A stretch of DNA of 64,000 nucleotides from Streptomyces cavernae (GCF_004023625.1 NZ_RPDJ01000017.1:186001-250000), one strand, 5' to 3'; shown: positions 26,074 to 34,816, numbered from the stretch's first letter. Notes: a model not told the origin generated them from the letters alone. Made by a program: numbers and translations.

Positions 26074-26842
26074 GCCGCTGACCGCGCGGGCGGGCGGGGC
26101 GAGGAGGGCCGACCCGGCCACGCCACCGGTCCTCTCGGCGCGCGGTGTACACCGCCGCTTCGGCAGCCTGGTCGTCCTCGAAGGCATCGACATCGCCCTC
26201 GCCCCCGGTGAGGCCCTGGGCATCGTCGGCCCGAACGGCGCCGGAAAGACGACCCTGCTCGACATCCTCTCCGGGGCCCAGGCGCCCTCCGAGGGCAGCG
26301 TCACGTTCCAGGGCCAGGACGTGACCCGCTGGAAGGCGGACCGTCGTTGTCGCAGGGGCATCGGGCGCTCCCATCAGGTGCCGCGTCCCTTCACGGGCAT
26401 GACGACCTACGAGAACGTGCTGGTCGCATCGGTGCAGGGCGGCTCGCACCGCCGCGGGGCGGCCGAGCGTCACGCTCTCGGCGTACTCGAGCGCTGCGGC
26501 ATGCTCGCGCAGGCAAACCGGCCCGCGGCCGCACTCACCCTGCTGGAGCGCAAACGGCTGGAAATGGCGCGGGCGCTGGCGACCGATCCGCAGGTGCTGC
26601 TGCTGGACGAGATCGCCGGTGGTCTCACCGATGCCGAGACGGACGAACTGATCGCCACCATTGAGCAGTTGCGTGCCGACGGCATCGCCATCGTCTGGAT
26701 CGAGCACGTCATCCACGCGCTGCTGCGGGTGATCGACCGGCTGGTCTGCCTGGCGCAGGGGCGGGTCCTGGCGGAGGGTGAACCGGACGCCGTCATGTCC
26801 GATCCCCGGGTCGTCGAGGCGTATCTCGGGAGCGCGGCATGA
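26057..26842 (+). CDS. ABC importer ATPase, LivG-like
   Basis: A 261-aa ATPase starting at TTG 26057, inside the end of the preceding gene (17-base overlap) and preceded by GGAGG. Walker A is GPNGAGKTT, Walker B VLLLDEIAGGLTDAE, and the switch His is WIEHVIHAL. The ABC signature is degenerate: the position of LSxGQ reads LTLLERKRLEMARAL, as in some LivG relatives. The N-terminal 25 residues before the fold are Ala/Pro-rich. It powers uptake with the LivF-like partner encoded next. Confidence 0.92.
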   Translation: MSPSTEPLTARAGGARRADPATPPVLSARGVHRRFGSLVVLEGIDIALAPGEALGIVGPNGAGKTTLLDILSGAQAPSEGSVTFQGQDVTRWKADRRCRRGIGRSHQVPRPFTGMTTYENVLVASVQGGSHRRGAAERHALGVLERCGMLAQANRPAAALTLLERKRLEMARALATDPQVLLLDEIAGGLTDAETDELIATIEQLRADGIAIVWIEHVIHALLRVIDRLVCLAQGRVLAEGEPDAVMSDPRVVEAYLGSAA

Positions 26843-27609
26843 GTCTGCTGTCGATAGAGAGTCTCGAGGTGAGACACGGTCTGCTGCGCGCGGTCCGCGA
26901 GGTGTCGTTCACCGTGGACGAGGGCGAGGTCGTGGCGATGGTCGGAGCCAACGGCGCCGGCAAGTCCACCCTCATGCGGGCCGTCGCCGGAGCACACCGG
27001 CCGGCCGACGGCCGTATCCGGCTCGACGGGGTGGATGTGACGGCCCGACGGGCCCACGACCGCGTCGCCGCCGGGATCGCGCTGGTCCCCGAGGGGCGAC
27101 GGCTCTTCGCCGATCTCACCGTGGAGGAGAACCTGCTGGTCGCCTCCCGCGTGAAGCGATCGGGACCATGGGATCTGGCCGCCGTCCTGGCCGCCTTCCC
27201 CCTCCTGGACGGACTGCTGAAACGGCGCGCCGGAAACCTCTCGGGCGGTGAGCAGCAGGCCGTGGCCATCGGCAGGGCGCTGATGACCAACCCCCGGCTG
27301 CTGCTGCTCGACGAGGTGTCGCTGGGCCTCGCGCCCATCGTGGTCGACACCCTCTACCAATCGCTCGGCACGATCCTGTCCGGCGGCACGACGGTGCTGC
27401 TGGTGGAGCAGGACCTCGGCCGCGCCCTGGGGGTCTCCCGGCGCGTGCTGTGCATGCTCGAAGGCCGCGTCGTCCTCGACGAGTCCGCCGACGCCGTCAC
27501 CCGCGAACAGGTCGTCGATGCGTACTTCGGACTGAGCCGCGCCAAGGGCGGCGGAGCCGCGAACCCGGCCACGGCCGTACCAGAGGAATCCGAAAGGGAG
27601 CCGGCATGA
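26839..27609 (+). CDS. ABC importer ATPase, LivF-like
   Basis: A 256-aa second ATPase of the importer. ATGA overlap with the LivG-like gene. Walker A GANGAGKST, signature NLSGGEQQAVAIGRAL (canonical), Walker B LLLLDEVSLGLAP and the His in LLVEQDLGRAL. This partner has a normal signature motif, unlike the preceding ATPase, so the heterodimer may be asymmetric. The C-terminal tail (AKGGGAANPATAVPEE) is disordered. Confidence 0.93.
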   Translation: MSLLSIESLEVRHGLLRAVREVSFTVDEGEVVAMVGANGAGKSTLMRAVAGAHRPADGRIRLDGVDVTARRAHDRVAAGIALVPEGRRLFADLTVEENLLVASRVKRSGPWDLAAVLAAFPLLDGLLKRRAGNLSGGEQQAVAIGRALMTNPRLLLLDEVSLGLAPIVVDTLYQSLGTILSGGTTVLLVEQDLGRALGVSRRVLCMLEGRVVLDESADAVTREQVVDAYFGLSRAKGGGAANPATAVPEESEREPA

Positions 27610-28478
27610 ACTGGATCAACGCCATCGTGCAGGGCGTCATGCTCGGCGGCGTGTACGCGCTCTTCGCCTGCGGCCTCTCCCTGATGTTCGGAGTCATGCG
27701 GACCGTCAACCTGAGCCACGGCGATCTCGCGGTTCTCGGTGCGTTCCTCGTCGCGGTGCTGGCCGCCGCCGTGGGCATCAGCCCCTTCTTCGCAGTGCTG
27801 CTGGTCCTGCCGGTGATGGGCCTGGTCGGAGTGGCGTTGCAGCGGGGCATTCTCAGCACCGCGCTGCGCACCGGCGAGATGTCGTCGATGCTGGCCACCT
27901 TCGGTCTCGCCATCGTGCTGCAGAACGTGCTGCTGGAGATCTTCAGCGCCGACAGCCGCTCCCTGGACGTCGGTTCGCTGGCCACGGCCGGCTTCCAGCT
28001 CGGGCCGTCGGTGAGCATCCCGTACCTCGGCGCACTGACCGTGGCAGTGGCGGTGGCGCTGCTCGGCGGCCTGCAGTTGCTGCTCGCCCGTACGGGTATC
28101 GGCCGGGCGATCCGCGCCACCGCCGCCGACGCGGACACCGCCGAGCTGGTCGGGATCGACAGCCGCAGGGTGTACGCCTGGGCAGCCGCCATCGCCGTCG
28201 CCACCGCTGGTCTGGCGGGCGCGTTCTTCGCCATGCGGTCGTCGTTCAGCCCGTCCATGGGGCCGACCCAACTGCTGTTCGCCTTCGAGGTCGTCGTGAT
28301 CGGGGGGCTCGGTTCGCTGTGGGGGACGCTCGCCGGCGGCATGGTCCTCGGTGTCGCCCAGACGGTGGGCGCGCAGGTGGATCCGCGCTTCTCCATCGTG
28401 GCCGGACACGCGGTCTTCCTCGCGGTCCTGGCCTTCCGCCCGCAGGGACTGCTCGGTATGAGAAGGAGCCGTACATGA
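27606..28478 (+). CDS. ABC importer permease, LivH-like
   Basis: A 290-aa integral membrane protein with about eight hydrophobic helices. The start MNWINAIVQGVMLGGVYALFA is the usual LivH opening, followed by TVNLSHGDLAVLGAF, the conserved loop near residue 40. The cytoplasmic coupling region is GRAIRATAADADTAELVGID. ATGA overlap with the LivF-like gene. It forms the channel with the LivM-like partner. Confidence 0.93.
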   Translation: MNWINAIVQGVMLGGVYALFACGLSLMFGVMRTVNLSHGDLAVLGAFLVAVLAAAVGISPFFAVLLVLPVMGLVGVALQRGILSTALRTGEMSSMLATFGLAIVLQNVLLEIFSADSRSLDVGSLATAGFQLGPSVSIPYLGALTVAVAVALLGGLQLLLARTGIGRAIRATAADADTAELVGIDSRRVYAWAAAIAVATAGLAGAFFAMRSSFSPSMGPTQLLFAFEVVVIGGLGSLWGTLAGGMVLGVAQTVGAQVDPRFSIVAGHAVFLAVLAFRPQGLLGMRRSRT

Positions 28479-29503
28479 CCACCGCATCACCGGCCGCCCC
28501 CAGCACCGCCACCATCCACCGGTGGACTCCCGTCTCCCGTACGGCGTCGGGTGCCCTGGCCGCCCTGCTGCTCGCCCTGGCGTTCGCGCCCTTCGTCTTC
28601 GCGCCCGAGGTGACCGCGAAGCTGACGGTACTGTTCGTCCTCGTCATCGTCGCGGCCATGTGGAACGCGCTGGCGGGCTACGCCGGGCTGGTCTCCGTCG
28701 GCCAGCAGGGCTTCATCGGCCTCGGCGCGTACGGTGTCTTCCTGCTCGTCGACCGGGGCATGAGCCCCTTTCCCGCGGTCGTCCTGGCGGCCCTGCTGGC
28801 CGGAGCCGTCGCCGTACCCACTTCACTGCTCGCGTTTCGGCTGACTGGCGGTCAGTTCGCCATCGGCATGTGGGCGATCGCCGAGTTCTTCCGGCTGGTC
28901 GTGGTGAACACCCCTTCGCTGGGAGGCGGTTCCGGCCGCTCGCTGACCGATCTGTCGGGCACCGATCCGGCGGTGCGGCAGGCCCAGGTGTACTGGCTCG
29001 CCCTGGCGCTGATGAGCCTGCTGCTGCTCGCCGTGTTCGTCCTGCTGCGCAGCCGGACCGGTGCTTCGCTGGAGGCGATCCGCGACGACCCGGTGGGCGC
29101 CGCCTCCGTCGGGGTACGGGTCACCTCGGCTAAGCGGCTGGTCTTCGTCCTCGCGGCGGTGGGCTGCGCGGCGGCCGGCGGCCTCACCCTGGCGAACACT
29201 CTGCGGGTGCAGCCGGATTCCATCTTCGGGGTCCACTGGTCCGCGTACATGATCTTCATGGTGGTCATCGGTGGTCTCGGCACCTTCGAGGGACCGATCA
29301 TCGGAGCGATCGTCTTCTTCCTGGTGCAGGACTGGTTCGGCGACAACGGAGGCACCTGGTATCTGATCGGGCTCGGCGCCCTGGCCATCGGGATGACGCT
29401 CTGGATGCCCCTCGGACTGTGGGGCACCGTGGCACGCCGACGTGACCTGGAACTACTGCCTGTCGGCTATCGAGTGAGAACACCCCGTCGCCTGACTCGC
29501 TGA
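28475..29503 (+). CDS. ABC importer permease, LivM-like
   Basis: A 342-aa partner permease. ATGA overlap with the LivH-like gene; GAAGGAG lies 8 bases before the ATG. About nine helices, with the LivM motifs AGYAGLVSVGQQGFIGLGAY and the coupling loop SLEAIRDDPVGAASVGV, and the late GGLGTFEGPIIGA. Last transport gene of the operon. Confidence 0.93.
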   Translation: MTTASPAAPSTATIHRWTPVSRTASGALAALLLALAFAPFVFAPEVTAKLTVLFVLVIVAAMWNALAGYAGLVSVGQQGFIGLGAYGVFLLVDRGMSPFPAVVLAALLAGAVAVPTSLLAFRLTGGQFAIGMWAIAEFFRLVVVNTPSLGGGSGRSLTDLSGTDPAVRQAQVYWLALALMSLLLLAVFVLLRSRTGASLEAIRDDPVGAASVGVRVTSAKRLVFVLAAVGCAAAGGLTLANTLRVQPDSIFGVHWSAYMIFMVVIGGLGTFEGPIIGAIVFFLVQDWFGDNGGTWYLIGLGALAIGMTLWMPLGLWGTVARRRDLELLPVGYRVRTPRRLTR

Positions 29504-29548
29504 CGGTCTCGCCCGACCTCCGACTGACCGAGCAAAAAGGTGCGCACG

Positions 29549-30097
29549 ATGGCGGAGGCAGCCGAATGGGATCCGGGTCCGGATTCCTGTCCGGGGCCGG
29601 ATTCCTGTCCGGGGCCGGATTCCGATCCAGTTCCAGGTCCGGATTCCGGTCCGAACCCGCAGGGCGGCAAAGGTCCGCTGACGATCTACCTCATCAAACA
29701 ACTCGAACTGGCCATCCGCTCCTTCATGGACGAGGCACTCCGGCCGTACGGGCTCACGACGTTCCAGTACACGGCCCTGACCGTGCTTCAGCACCGAGGA
29801 GTTCTCTCCTCCGCCCAGCTGGCCCGCCGCTCCTTCGTCAGGCCGCAGACGATGCACGAGATCGTGCGCTCGCTGGAGGAGCGCGGGCTGATCGAACGCG
29901 CCCACGCCCCGGGCAACCGGCGGATCATGGAGGCGCGGCTGACCCGGGACGGGGAGGAACTGCTGGCGGCGTGCGCACCGGAGGTGCAGAGGCTCGAGGA
30001 CCGGCTGATGCTCGACATGCCTCCAGAGCGACGGTCCGCGTTCCGCCGCGGCCTCGAAGACGGGTTCGCCTCCCTGACGGGACGGCACCACGCCTGA
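29549..30097 (+). CDS. MarR-family regulator with Pro/Gly/Asp-rich tail
   Basis: A 182-aa winged-helix regulator. ATG at 29549 is preferred because AAAAAGG precedes it at the right distance; GTG at 29540 would add three residues. Residues 5-35 are a repeated DSCPGPDSCPGPDSDPVPGP tract with two Cys, encoded by tandem TCCGGATTCCTGTCCGGGGC units. The HTH wing follows (STAQ-type LSSAQLARRSFVRPQTMHEIVRSLEERGLIE, about 85-117). It lies 45 bp after the permease gene, probably in the same transcript and likely regulating the importer. The Cys residues could sense oxidation, which is speculative. Confidence 0.87.
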   Translation: MAEAAEWDPGPDSCPGPDSCPGPDSDPVPGPDSGPNPQGGKGPLTIYLIKQLELAIRSFMDEALRPYGLTTFQYTALTVLQHRGVLSSAQLARRSFVRPQTMHEIVRSLEERGLIERAHAPGNRRIMEARLTRDGEELLAACAPEVQRLEDRLMLDMPPERRSAFRRGLEDGFASLTGRHHA

Positions 30098-30176
30098 CGG
30101 CTCGGACGGGCGGGCCGCCGAACGACCGCCCTGGGGCCTCCGGGGACGGCCGCCTCGGGGCCCGGGACTGCCCCGG

Positions 30177-30950
30177 TCAGAGCCGCCAGACCCGGAAGCC
30201 GCTGATGTGGAAGTGGCTCCACACCGTACGGAAGGCGAAGTGCCCACCTGTGTACGGCTCGGGGTCGGTGCAGTCGAAGACGAGCCGTCCGTTGTCCCAC
30301 CACTGGACGGTCGAGCCGTTCGACACGATCCGCACCCGGTTCGGCTCGTTGGGCACGAGGAGCGGCTCGGTGTGGTCGACGATCAGCGGGCGCACCCCGG
30401 CCTGGCCCACATGGCGGCGCAGCCGGATGGTCGTGTTGCTGTTGGCGCCGTGGCCCGCGTAGTACGTCGTGAGGTGGTCGTACTCGGCGAGCGCGCCACC
30501 GCGCGGGGTGGCGAAGATGTCGTCCGGGGAACGCACGTCGGTGGCGTTCCAGAAGTTGTTCAGGTCCGAGACCCGGTCGTTGGCGCCACCCGCGGAGACG
30601 GGCGTGGCCGTGTACGCGATGACGTACGGCCCGGCGAGCCGCCGCCGGAACCAGACGGTGGCCCCGCTCGGCACATCGATGTCCAGCACGCCGCGTGATG
30701 CGGTGACGCTTCCGCCGTCCTGGAGTTCGGTGGCCCACTGGCCGAGACCGAGACGGAAGTCGTCGGCGGCGAGGAGCCGACGACGACCGCGCCCCGGGCG
30801 TCCGCCCACGGTGGCCGCACCCTTCGTGCGGTTTGCGGCACTTGCACTGTTCGTCCCGCTGTCGGCCTTCGCGACGGCCGCCGGGGCGAGAGCGGCTGAC
30901 GCGGCACCGGCGGCGAGGGCGCCGAAGGCTCTACGGGTGGTCGTCGCCAT
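30177..30950 (-). CDS. Secreted DUF6250-like protein
   Basis: A 257-aa exported protein. MATTTRRAFGALAAGAASAAL is a Tat-like signal. After a basic linker (about 40-58) comes a single beta-sandwich domain of about 190 residues: DDFRLGLGQWATELQDGG at its start, WNATDVRSPDDIFATPRGG and WWDNGRLVFDC near the end. The pattern matches proteins I know as DUF6250, linked to secreted carbohydrate-active systems, but the function is not established. It is convergent with the MarR gene; the 80-bp gap holds only imperfect hairpins. Confidence 0.78.
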   Translation of the reverse strand: MATTTRRAFGALAAGAASAALAPAAVAKADSGTNSASAANRTKGAATVGGRPGRGRRRLLAADDFRLGLGQWATELQDGGSVTASRGVLDIDVPSGATVWFRRRLAGPYVIAYTATPVSAGGANDRVSDLNNFWNATDVRSPDDIFATPRGGALAEYDHLTTYYAGHGANSNTTIRLRRHVGQAGVRPLIVDHTEPLLVPNEPNRVRIVSNGSTVQWWDNGRLVFDCTDPEPYTGGHFAFRTVWSHFHISGFRVWRL

Positions 30951-31071
30951 GAGAGTTCCCCTCCGAAGTGACGGTGATGGTCACGCCGCATCGCACGTCC
31001 ATCCACCACGGAAAGCGCTTGCTGGGGATCACTCTGCAGTCACCCCCGCCCCATGTCGAGACCCGCTGCCA

Positions 31072-31122
31072 CCCAACGCGGAGGACCGGATCCGCGCAGC
31101 GGAGTCCGGTCCTCGGTGTTGG
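31072..31122 (-). terminator. Hairpin terminator after the LysM/M23 gene
   Basis: GAGGACCGGA-TCCGC at 31081-31095 pairs with GCGGA-G-TCCGGTCCTC at 31099-31114 with one bulged base, and an outer CCCAAC/GTTGGG pairing extends the stem. It lies downstream of the peptidase stop on the minus strand. Confidence 0.8.
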
Positions 31123-31153
31123 GGGTCACCCGGCGAGGGGAGGCACCCTTCGA

Positions 31154-32089
31154 TCAGATGGACACGCCCTTCGAGCGCAGGTACGCCAGCGGGTCGATGT
31201 CCGAGCCGTAGTCGGGGCCCGTGCGGATCTCGAAGTGCAGGTGCGGTCCGGTCACATTACCGGTGGCGCCGGAGAGACCGACCTGCTGGCCCGCCGCCAC
31301 GCGCTGCCCGGCCGAGACCGAGAGCGAGGACAGGTGGGCGTACTGCGCGTACTTGCCGTCGTCGAGCTGGATGACGACCTGGTTGCCGTAGGCGCCGCCC
31401 CAGCCGGCGGAGACGACGGTGCCGGCGCCGACCGCCTCGAGGGAGGTGCCGGTCGGGGCCGCGAAGTCCACACCGGTGTGGTAGCCGCTGGACCACATGC
31501 TGCCGGACATGCGGTACGGGGTACCGACCGAGGCACCCTGGATCGGCAGGGTGAAGCCGGCGACGTTGCTCGCGACGGCCTCGGTGCCCGTGTCGGCCTT
31601 CTTCGCCGCGGAGGACTTGGGCGCCGACGAGGACTTGGAAGCCGTCGACGACTTCGGCGCCGCGGAGGACTTGGGCGCCGTGGAAGGCTTGGGAGCCGCT
31701 GACGACTTGCCGCCGCCTGACGCCGCCTTGGCGCCGATCGTCAGCTTCAGACCGGGGTGGATCAGGGACGGGTCACTGCCGACGGCGGCGCGGTTGTCCT
31801 CGTAGAGCTTCTTCCAGCCGCCGGAGACGTGCTGCTCGTCGGCGATCTTCGCAAGAAAGTCCCCGGGCTCAACGGTGTAGGTCTTCGCGGCGGTCTTCTG
31901 CACGGCGACCGGAGCGGCCTGGACGGTCTTCTCCGAAACACTCTGAGTTGCCGACGACGGGGTCGCGGCATGCGCCCCCGCGGCGACCGTCAAAGGCAGT
32001 GCGATCGCGGCACCACCGGTGCCGGCAATGGCGATCGAGCGACTGAAACGACGGGTTTTGACACGACGGTGCTTACCCTTCGCGGGCAT
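31154..32089 (-). CDS. Secreted LysM-M23 peptidoglycan endopeptidase
   Basis: A 311-aa exported wall hydrolase. ATG at 32089 follows GAGAGGAA; further upstream the frame enters the riboswitch. Residues 1-42 are a signal peptide. A LysM domain (TYTVEPGDFLAKIADE... IHPGLKLTIGAK, about 70-120) binds peptidoglycan. A Lys/Ser/Pro/Ala linker repeats SSAAPKSS-type units. The M23 domain (about 190-305) has HTGVDFAAPTG (His, Asp), and GPHLHFEIR (HxH), the zinc ligands of lysostaphin-type enzymes, which cut peptide cross-bridges. It sits behind a c-di-AMP riboswitch, as do resuscitation and wall hydrolases in Streptomyces, tying wall cleavage to c-di-AMP level. Confidence 0.95.
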   Translation of the reverse strand: MPAKGKHRRVKTRRFSRSIAIAGTGGAAIALPLTVAAGAHAATPSSATQSVSEKTVQAAPVAVQKTAAKTYTVEPGDFLAKIADEQHVSGGWKKLYEDNRAAVGSDPSLIHPGLKLTIGAKAASGGGKSSAAPKPSTAPKSSAAPKSSTASKSSSAPKSSAAKKADTGTEAVASNVAGFTLPIQGASVGTPYRMSGSMWSSGYHTGVDFAAPTGTSLEAVGAGTVVSAGWGGAYGNQVVIQLDDGKYAQYAHLSSLSVSAGQRVAAGQQVGLSGATGNVTGPHLHFEIRTGPDYGSDIDPLAYLRSKGVSI

Positions 32090-32104
32090 GACGAATTCCT
32101 CTCC

Positions 32105-32275
32105 GGCGCCTACGAGGTGAGCTGTCGGGTGCGGACTGGAGATGCCCGGCCGCGGCAATGCACGGCTTAACCCCAAGCCTGTTCCGGAGACCGGACCAGG
32201 CGTTTTACCTGTGGGTCCCCCGCTCCTGCCGAACACGGGTGAGTTGCGGTCTCCGGTCGGCGGCAGGATTCGGCG
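32105..32275 (-). ncRNA. ydaO-type c-di-AMP riboswitch
   Basis: The leader of the LysM-M23 gene carries the ydaO-yuaA signature on the minus strand: the conserved 3' segment CCCGACAGCTCACCTCGTAG (32108-32129), CTTGGGGTTAAGCC further 5' (32164-32180), GGCAGGAGCGGGGGACCCAC (32207-32232) and the opening GCCGAATCCTGCC (32260-32273), which pairs with GGCAGGA. Such riboswitches bind c-di-AMP and usually turn expression off when it is high. Boundaries are approximate. Confidence 0.9.
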
Positions 32276-32583
32276 TTCCGACTGGATTGATGGGGAACGT
32301 AAGCGACGGTTACGCGCCGCGACAAGCCAAGGGCTGAGCTTTCGTCACTTTCTCTTGATCAATACCAGGAATGCCGATTACGCTCCGTTAACTCGGAACA
32401 TGAGATCCCCCTTAACACCCTTAAAACACGGCCGAATTACATGAACATGACGGCGACGGACCGTCACGGATATGACGCTGCTCACGCGCGGTCGGCCGAT
32501 GAGCTTTTACTCCAGGGCCAGTTGGGGCGAATTAAACCGAAACACCCTTAAGCCTTACCGTGCTACGAATTAGGACAGATCGA
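32276..32583. promoter_or_regulatory. Intergenic promoter region upstream of the riboswitch
   Basis: 308 bp without a gene and distinctly lower in GC than the surroundings. It should contain the promoter of the riboswitch-M23 transcript. A direct repeat ACACCCTTAA occurs near 32415 and 32549. I cannot define -10/-35 boxes with confidence. No terminator is obvious for the alpha-galactosidase gene that ends at 32584. Confidence 0.45.
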
Positions 32584-34665
32584 TCAGATCCGGCGCAGTC
32601 GCAGCACGGTCGCGTCGAGGTCGCCGCGCAGTCCGGTGTGCAGCCCGTGGTGCTCCAGCACCGCCCCCCGGTGCACTTCACCCGTCTCCACGTTCCGGTA
32701 CGCCGCCCCCCGGTCGAGGCCGCGCAGGCGCACCGGCGCCACCGGCTCACCGAACCGCTGGGCCTGGAGCCACGCGAGGACCACGGTCTCGTCGCCGTAG
32801 GTGTACTGGACCGCGCTCAGCCCGCCCTCCGGCGCCCGCAAGCGGTACAGGTCCCCGCGCTGCACGACGGGGCGTATCTCCTTGTAGAGCGTGACCCACT
32901 CGTGCGCCTCGGCCAGTTCCTCGTCCGTCCACTCGGTGAGGTCGCCGCCGATTCCGAGCACCCCGGCCATGGCGCTCACAAAGCGGAACCTGAGGGAACT
33001 GACCCGCCCGTTGAGCTGGGTGTTGGGGCTGTCGGTGACCCACGCGGCCATGACCCGCGCCGGATGGAGCTGACTGAAGCCGTGCTGGATGGAGAGCCGG
33101 TCCAGCGGATCGGTGTTGTCCGAGGTCCACACCTGGTCCGTGCGGCCGAGGATCCCGAGGTCGATCCGGCCCCCGCCGCCGGAGCAGGATTCGAAGGCGA
33201 CGTGCGGATGGGCGGCCCGCAGCCGGTCCAGCAGGGCGTACAGGGCATGGACGTGGTCGACCCACAGGCGTTGCGGATACGCCTCCCCCGGCCAGCCGGC
33301 GTCGGTGAAGCAGCGGTTGAAGTCCCACTTCACATAGTCGATCGGGGCGCTGGAGAGCAGATTGTCGAGTTGCTCCCACAGATACTGCTGGACATCGTCA
33401 CGTGCCAGGTTGAGCACAAGCTGATTGCGGAATTCCGTCCGCTTTCGTCCCGGTTGATACTGAATCCAATCGGGATGGGCGCGATACAACTCACTGTCCG
33501 GATTGACCATTTCCGGCTCGACCCAGATCCCGAACTGCATGCCCAGCGCGTGCACGTCGTCGGCCAGCGGCTTGAGCCCGGCCGGGAAGCGGTCCGGGTT
33601 GGGCGTCCAGTCGCCGAGCCCGGAACGGTCGCTGGTGCGGGTGCCGAACCAGCCGTCGTCCACCACGAAGAGTTCGACGCCCATCGCCGCGGCCCGCCGC
33701 GCCAGCGCACGCTGCTGATCCTCGGAGATGTCAAAGGTGGTGGCTTCCCAGGAGTTGAAGAGCACGGGACGGTCCTGCTCCGCGCCGGGGATCACATACG
33801 CGCGCTGGTAGGCGTGCCAGGCCCGGCTGGCGCCGCCGAAGCCGCCGTCGCTCCACAGTCCCGCGAAGACCGGTGTGGTGAAGGACTCACCGGGCTCCAG
33901 CCGCAGCAGGCCCGAGTCGTCGTACCCGGCGCCTCCGGTGATCTGCACCCGGCCGTCGGGGAGTTGGGCCACGCTGATGCGCCACGAGCCCGACCAGCCG
34001 AGCGCGCAGCCGTACACCTCCCCGCGCTCCTCGGTGGCACCTTCGGCGTCCAGCGCGACCCAGGGCAAATGCTGGTGCCCGGTGTGGCCGCGCCGACTGC
34101 CGATGATCTTCTCGCCGTAGGTCAGGTCCGTGCGCACCAGTTGGGACTCGGCCGCCCACCGGCCGTGCAGCTGGGACAGCCGCCAGCCGTCGCGCTCGGG
34201 CAGCGTCCAGGTCGCGGAGTCCGCGCGCAGCAGCTCCAGCGACCGGTCTCCCTGGTTGCCGAGGGTCACCCAGCGCTCGACGACGTCCGTGGCGGGCCGC
34301 ATCCGGTAGTGCAGGGTGATGGCGAGTCCGGCGTCGGTGAACCGCAGCCGCAGTTCCTCCCCGTCCGTCTCGTACTCCTCGAACCGCCACTCGGTGCCGC
34401 GCCGCTCCTGAGTACGCACCGACAGCGCGGGCCGCACGAAGCGGGGGCCGCCCTCGACCGGGTACTCCTCGCGTCCGTCCAGCTCGGACTCGAAGGGCCA
34501 GTACTGCGGCTCGGGCCGGGCGGCGAGCGCCTCGGCGTCGGCGAGCGTGACGCGCGGACCCCAGTGCAGCTGGAGCAGCTCGTCGCGCTCGGTCAGTCGC
34601 AGGGCGTAACCGCTGGTGGGACCGGTCAGCAACCAGGTCCGACCGTCCTTGCCGATGTCCACCAT
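32584..34665 (-). CDS. Alpha-galactosidase, GH36
   Basis: A 693-aa cytoplasmic glycoside hydrolase. ATG at 34665 (MVDIGKDGRTW) follows GGGGGCG. An N-terminal beta-sandwich (1-290) precedes the TIM barrel: FNSWEATTFDI, LFVVDDGWFGTR, GIWVEPEMVNPDS, then the nucleophile Asp in YVKWDFNR and the acid/base Asp in WTSDNTDPLDR, both present. FESCSGGGGRIDLGIL is a strong GH36 motif. It hydrolyses alpha-1,6-galactosides such as melibiose or raffinose-type sugars. Two Trp/Gly signatures and length fit bacterial group I enzymes. No transporter is next to it. Confidence 0.95.
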   Translation of the reverse strand: MVDIGKDGRTWLLTGPTSGYALRLTERDELLQLHWGPRVTLADAEALAARPEPQYWPFESELDGREEYPVEGGPRFVRPALSVRTQERRGTEWRFEEYETDGEELRLRFTDAGLAITLHYRMRPATDVVERWVTLGNQGDRSLELLRADSATWTLPERDGWRLSQLHGRWAAESQLVRTDLTYGEKIIGSRRGHTGHQHLPWVALDAEGATEERGEVYGCALGWSGSWRISVAQLPDGRVQITGGAGYDDSGLLRLEPGESFTTPVFAGLWSDGGFGGASRAWHAYQRAYVIPGAEQDRPVLFNSWEATTFDISEDQQRALARRAAAMGVELFVVDDGWFGTRTSDRSGLGDWTPNPDRFPAGLKPLADDVHALGMQFGIWVEPEMVNPDSELYRAHPDWIQYQPGRKRTEFRNQLVLNLARDDVQQYLWEQLDNLLSSAPIDYVKWDFNRCFTDAGWPGEAYPQRLWVDHVHALYALLDRLRAAHPHVAFESCSGGGGRIDLGILGRTDQVWTSDNTDPLDRLSIQHGFSQLHPARVMAAWVTDSPNTQLNGRVSSLRFRFVSAMAGVLGIGGDLTEWTDEELAEAHEWVTLYKEIRPVVQRGDLYRLRAPEGGLSAVQYTYGDETVVLAWLQAQRFGEPVAPVRLRGLDRGAAYRNVETGEVHRGAVLEHHGLHTGLRGDLDATVLRLRRI

Positions 34666-34740
34666 CACGCCCCCACAGAGTCGAACAGCCACGCCCAAGC
34701 CCCAACATCATCAAGGTCCACAGGCCTCCTCCGCAACGCC

Positions 34741-34816
34741 TGTGGACAACAAGCCGAAGCAGCGCCGACGGTCTGTGGACAACCTCGAGGCCCGGCTACC
34801 GGCCGCCTGTGGACAA
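34741..34816. promoter_or_regulatory. Cluster of three perfect DnaA boxes
   Basis: TGTGGACAA occurs at 34741-34749, 34774-34782 and 34808-34816, each the reverse complement of TTGTCCACA, the Streptomyces DnaA-box consensus. Spacing between starts is 33 and 34 bp, about three helical turns, so all three face the same side. A weaker inverted match AGGTCCACA lies at 34714-34722. They occupy the gap between the alpha-galactosidase and phosphatase genes. Confidence 0.75.

Noticed and set aside
34741..34816. Replication origin
   Set aside because: Only three DnaA boxes, with no dnaA, dnaN or AT-rich unwinding region; titration or gene control is more likely.
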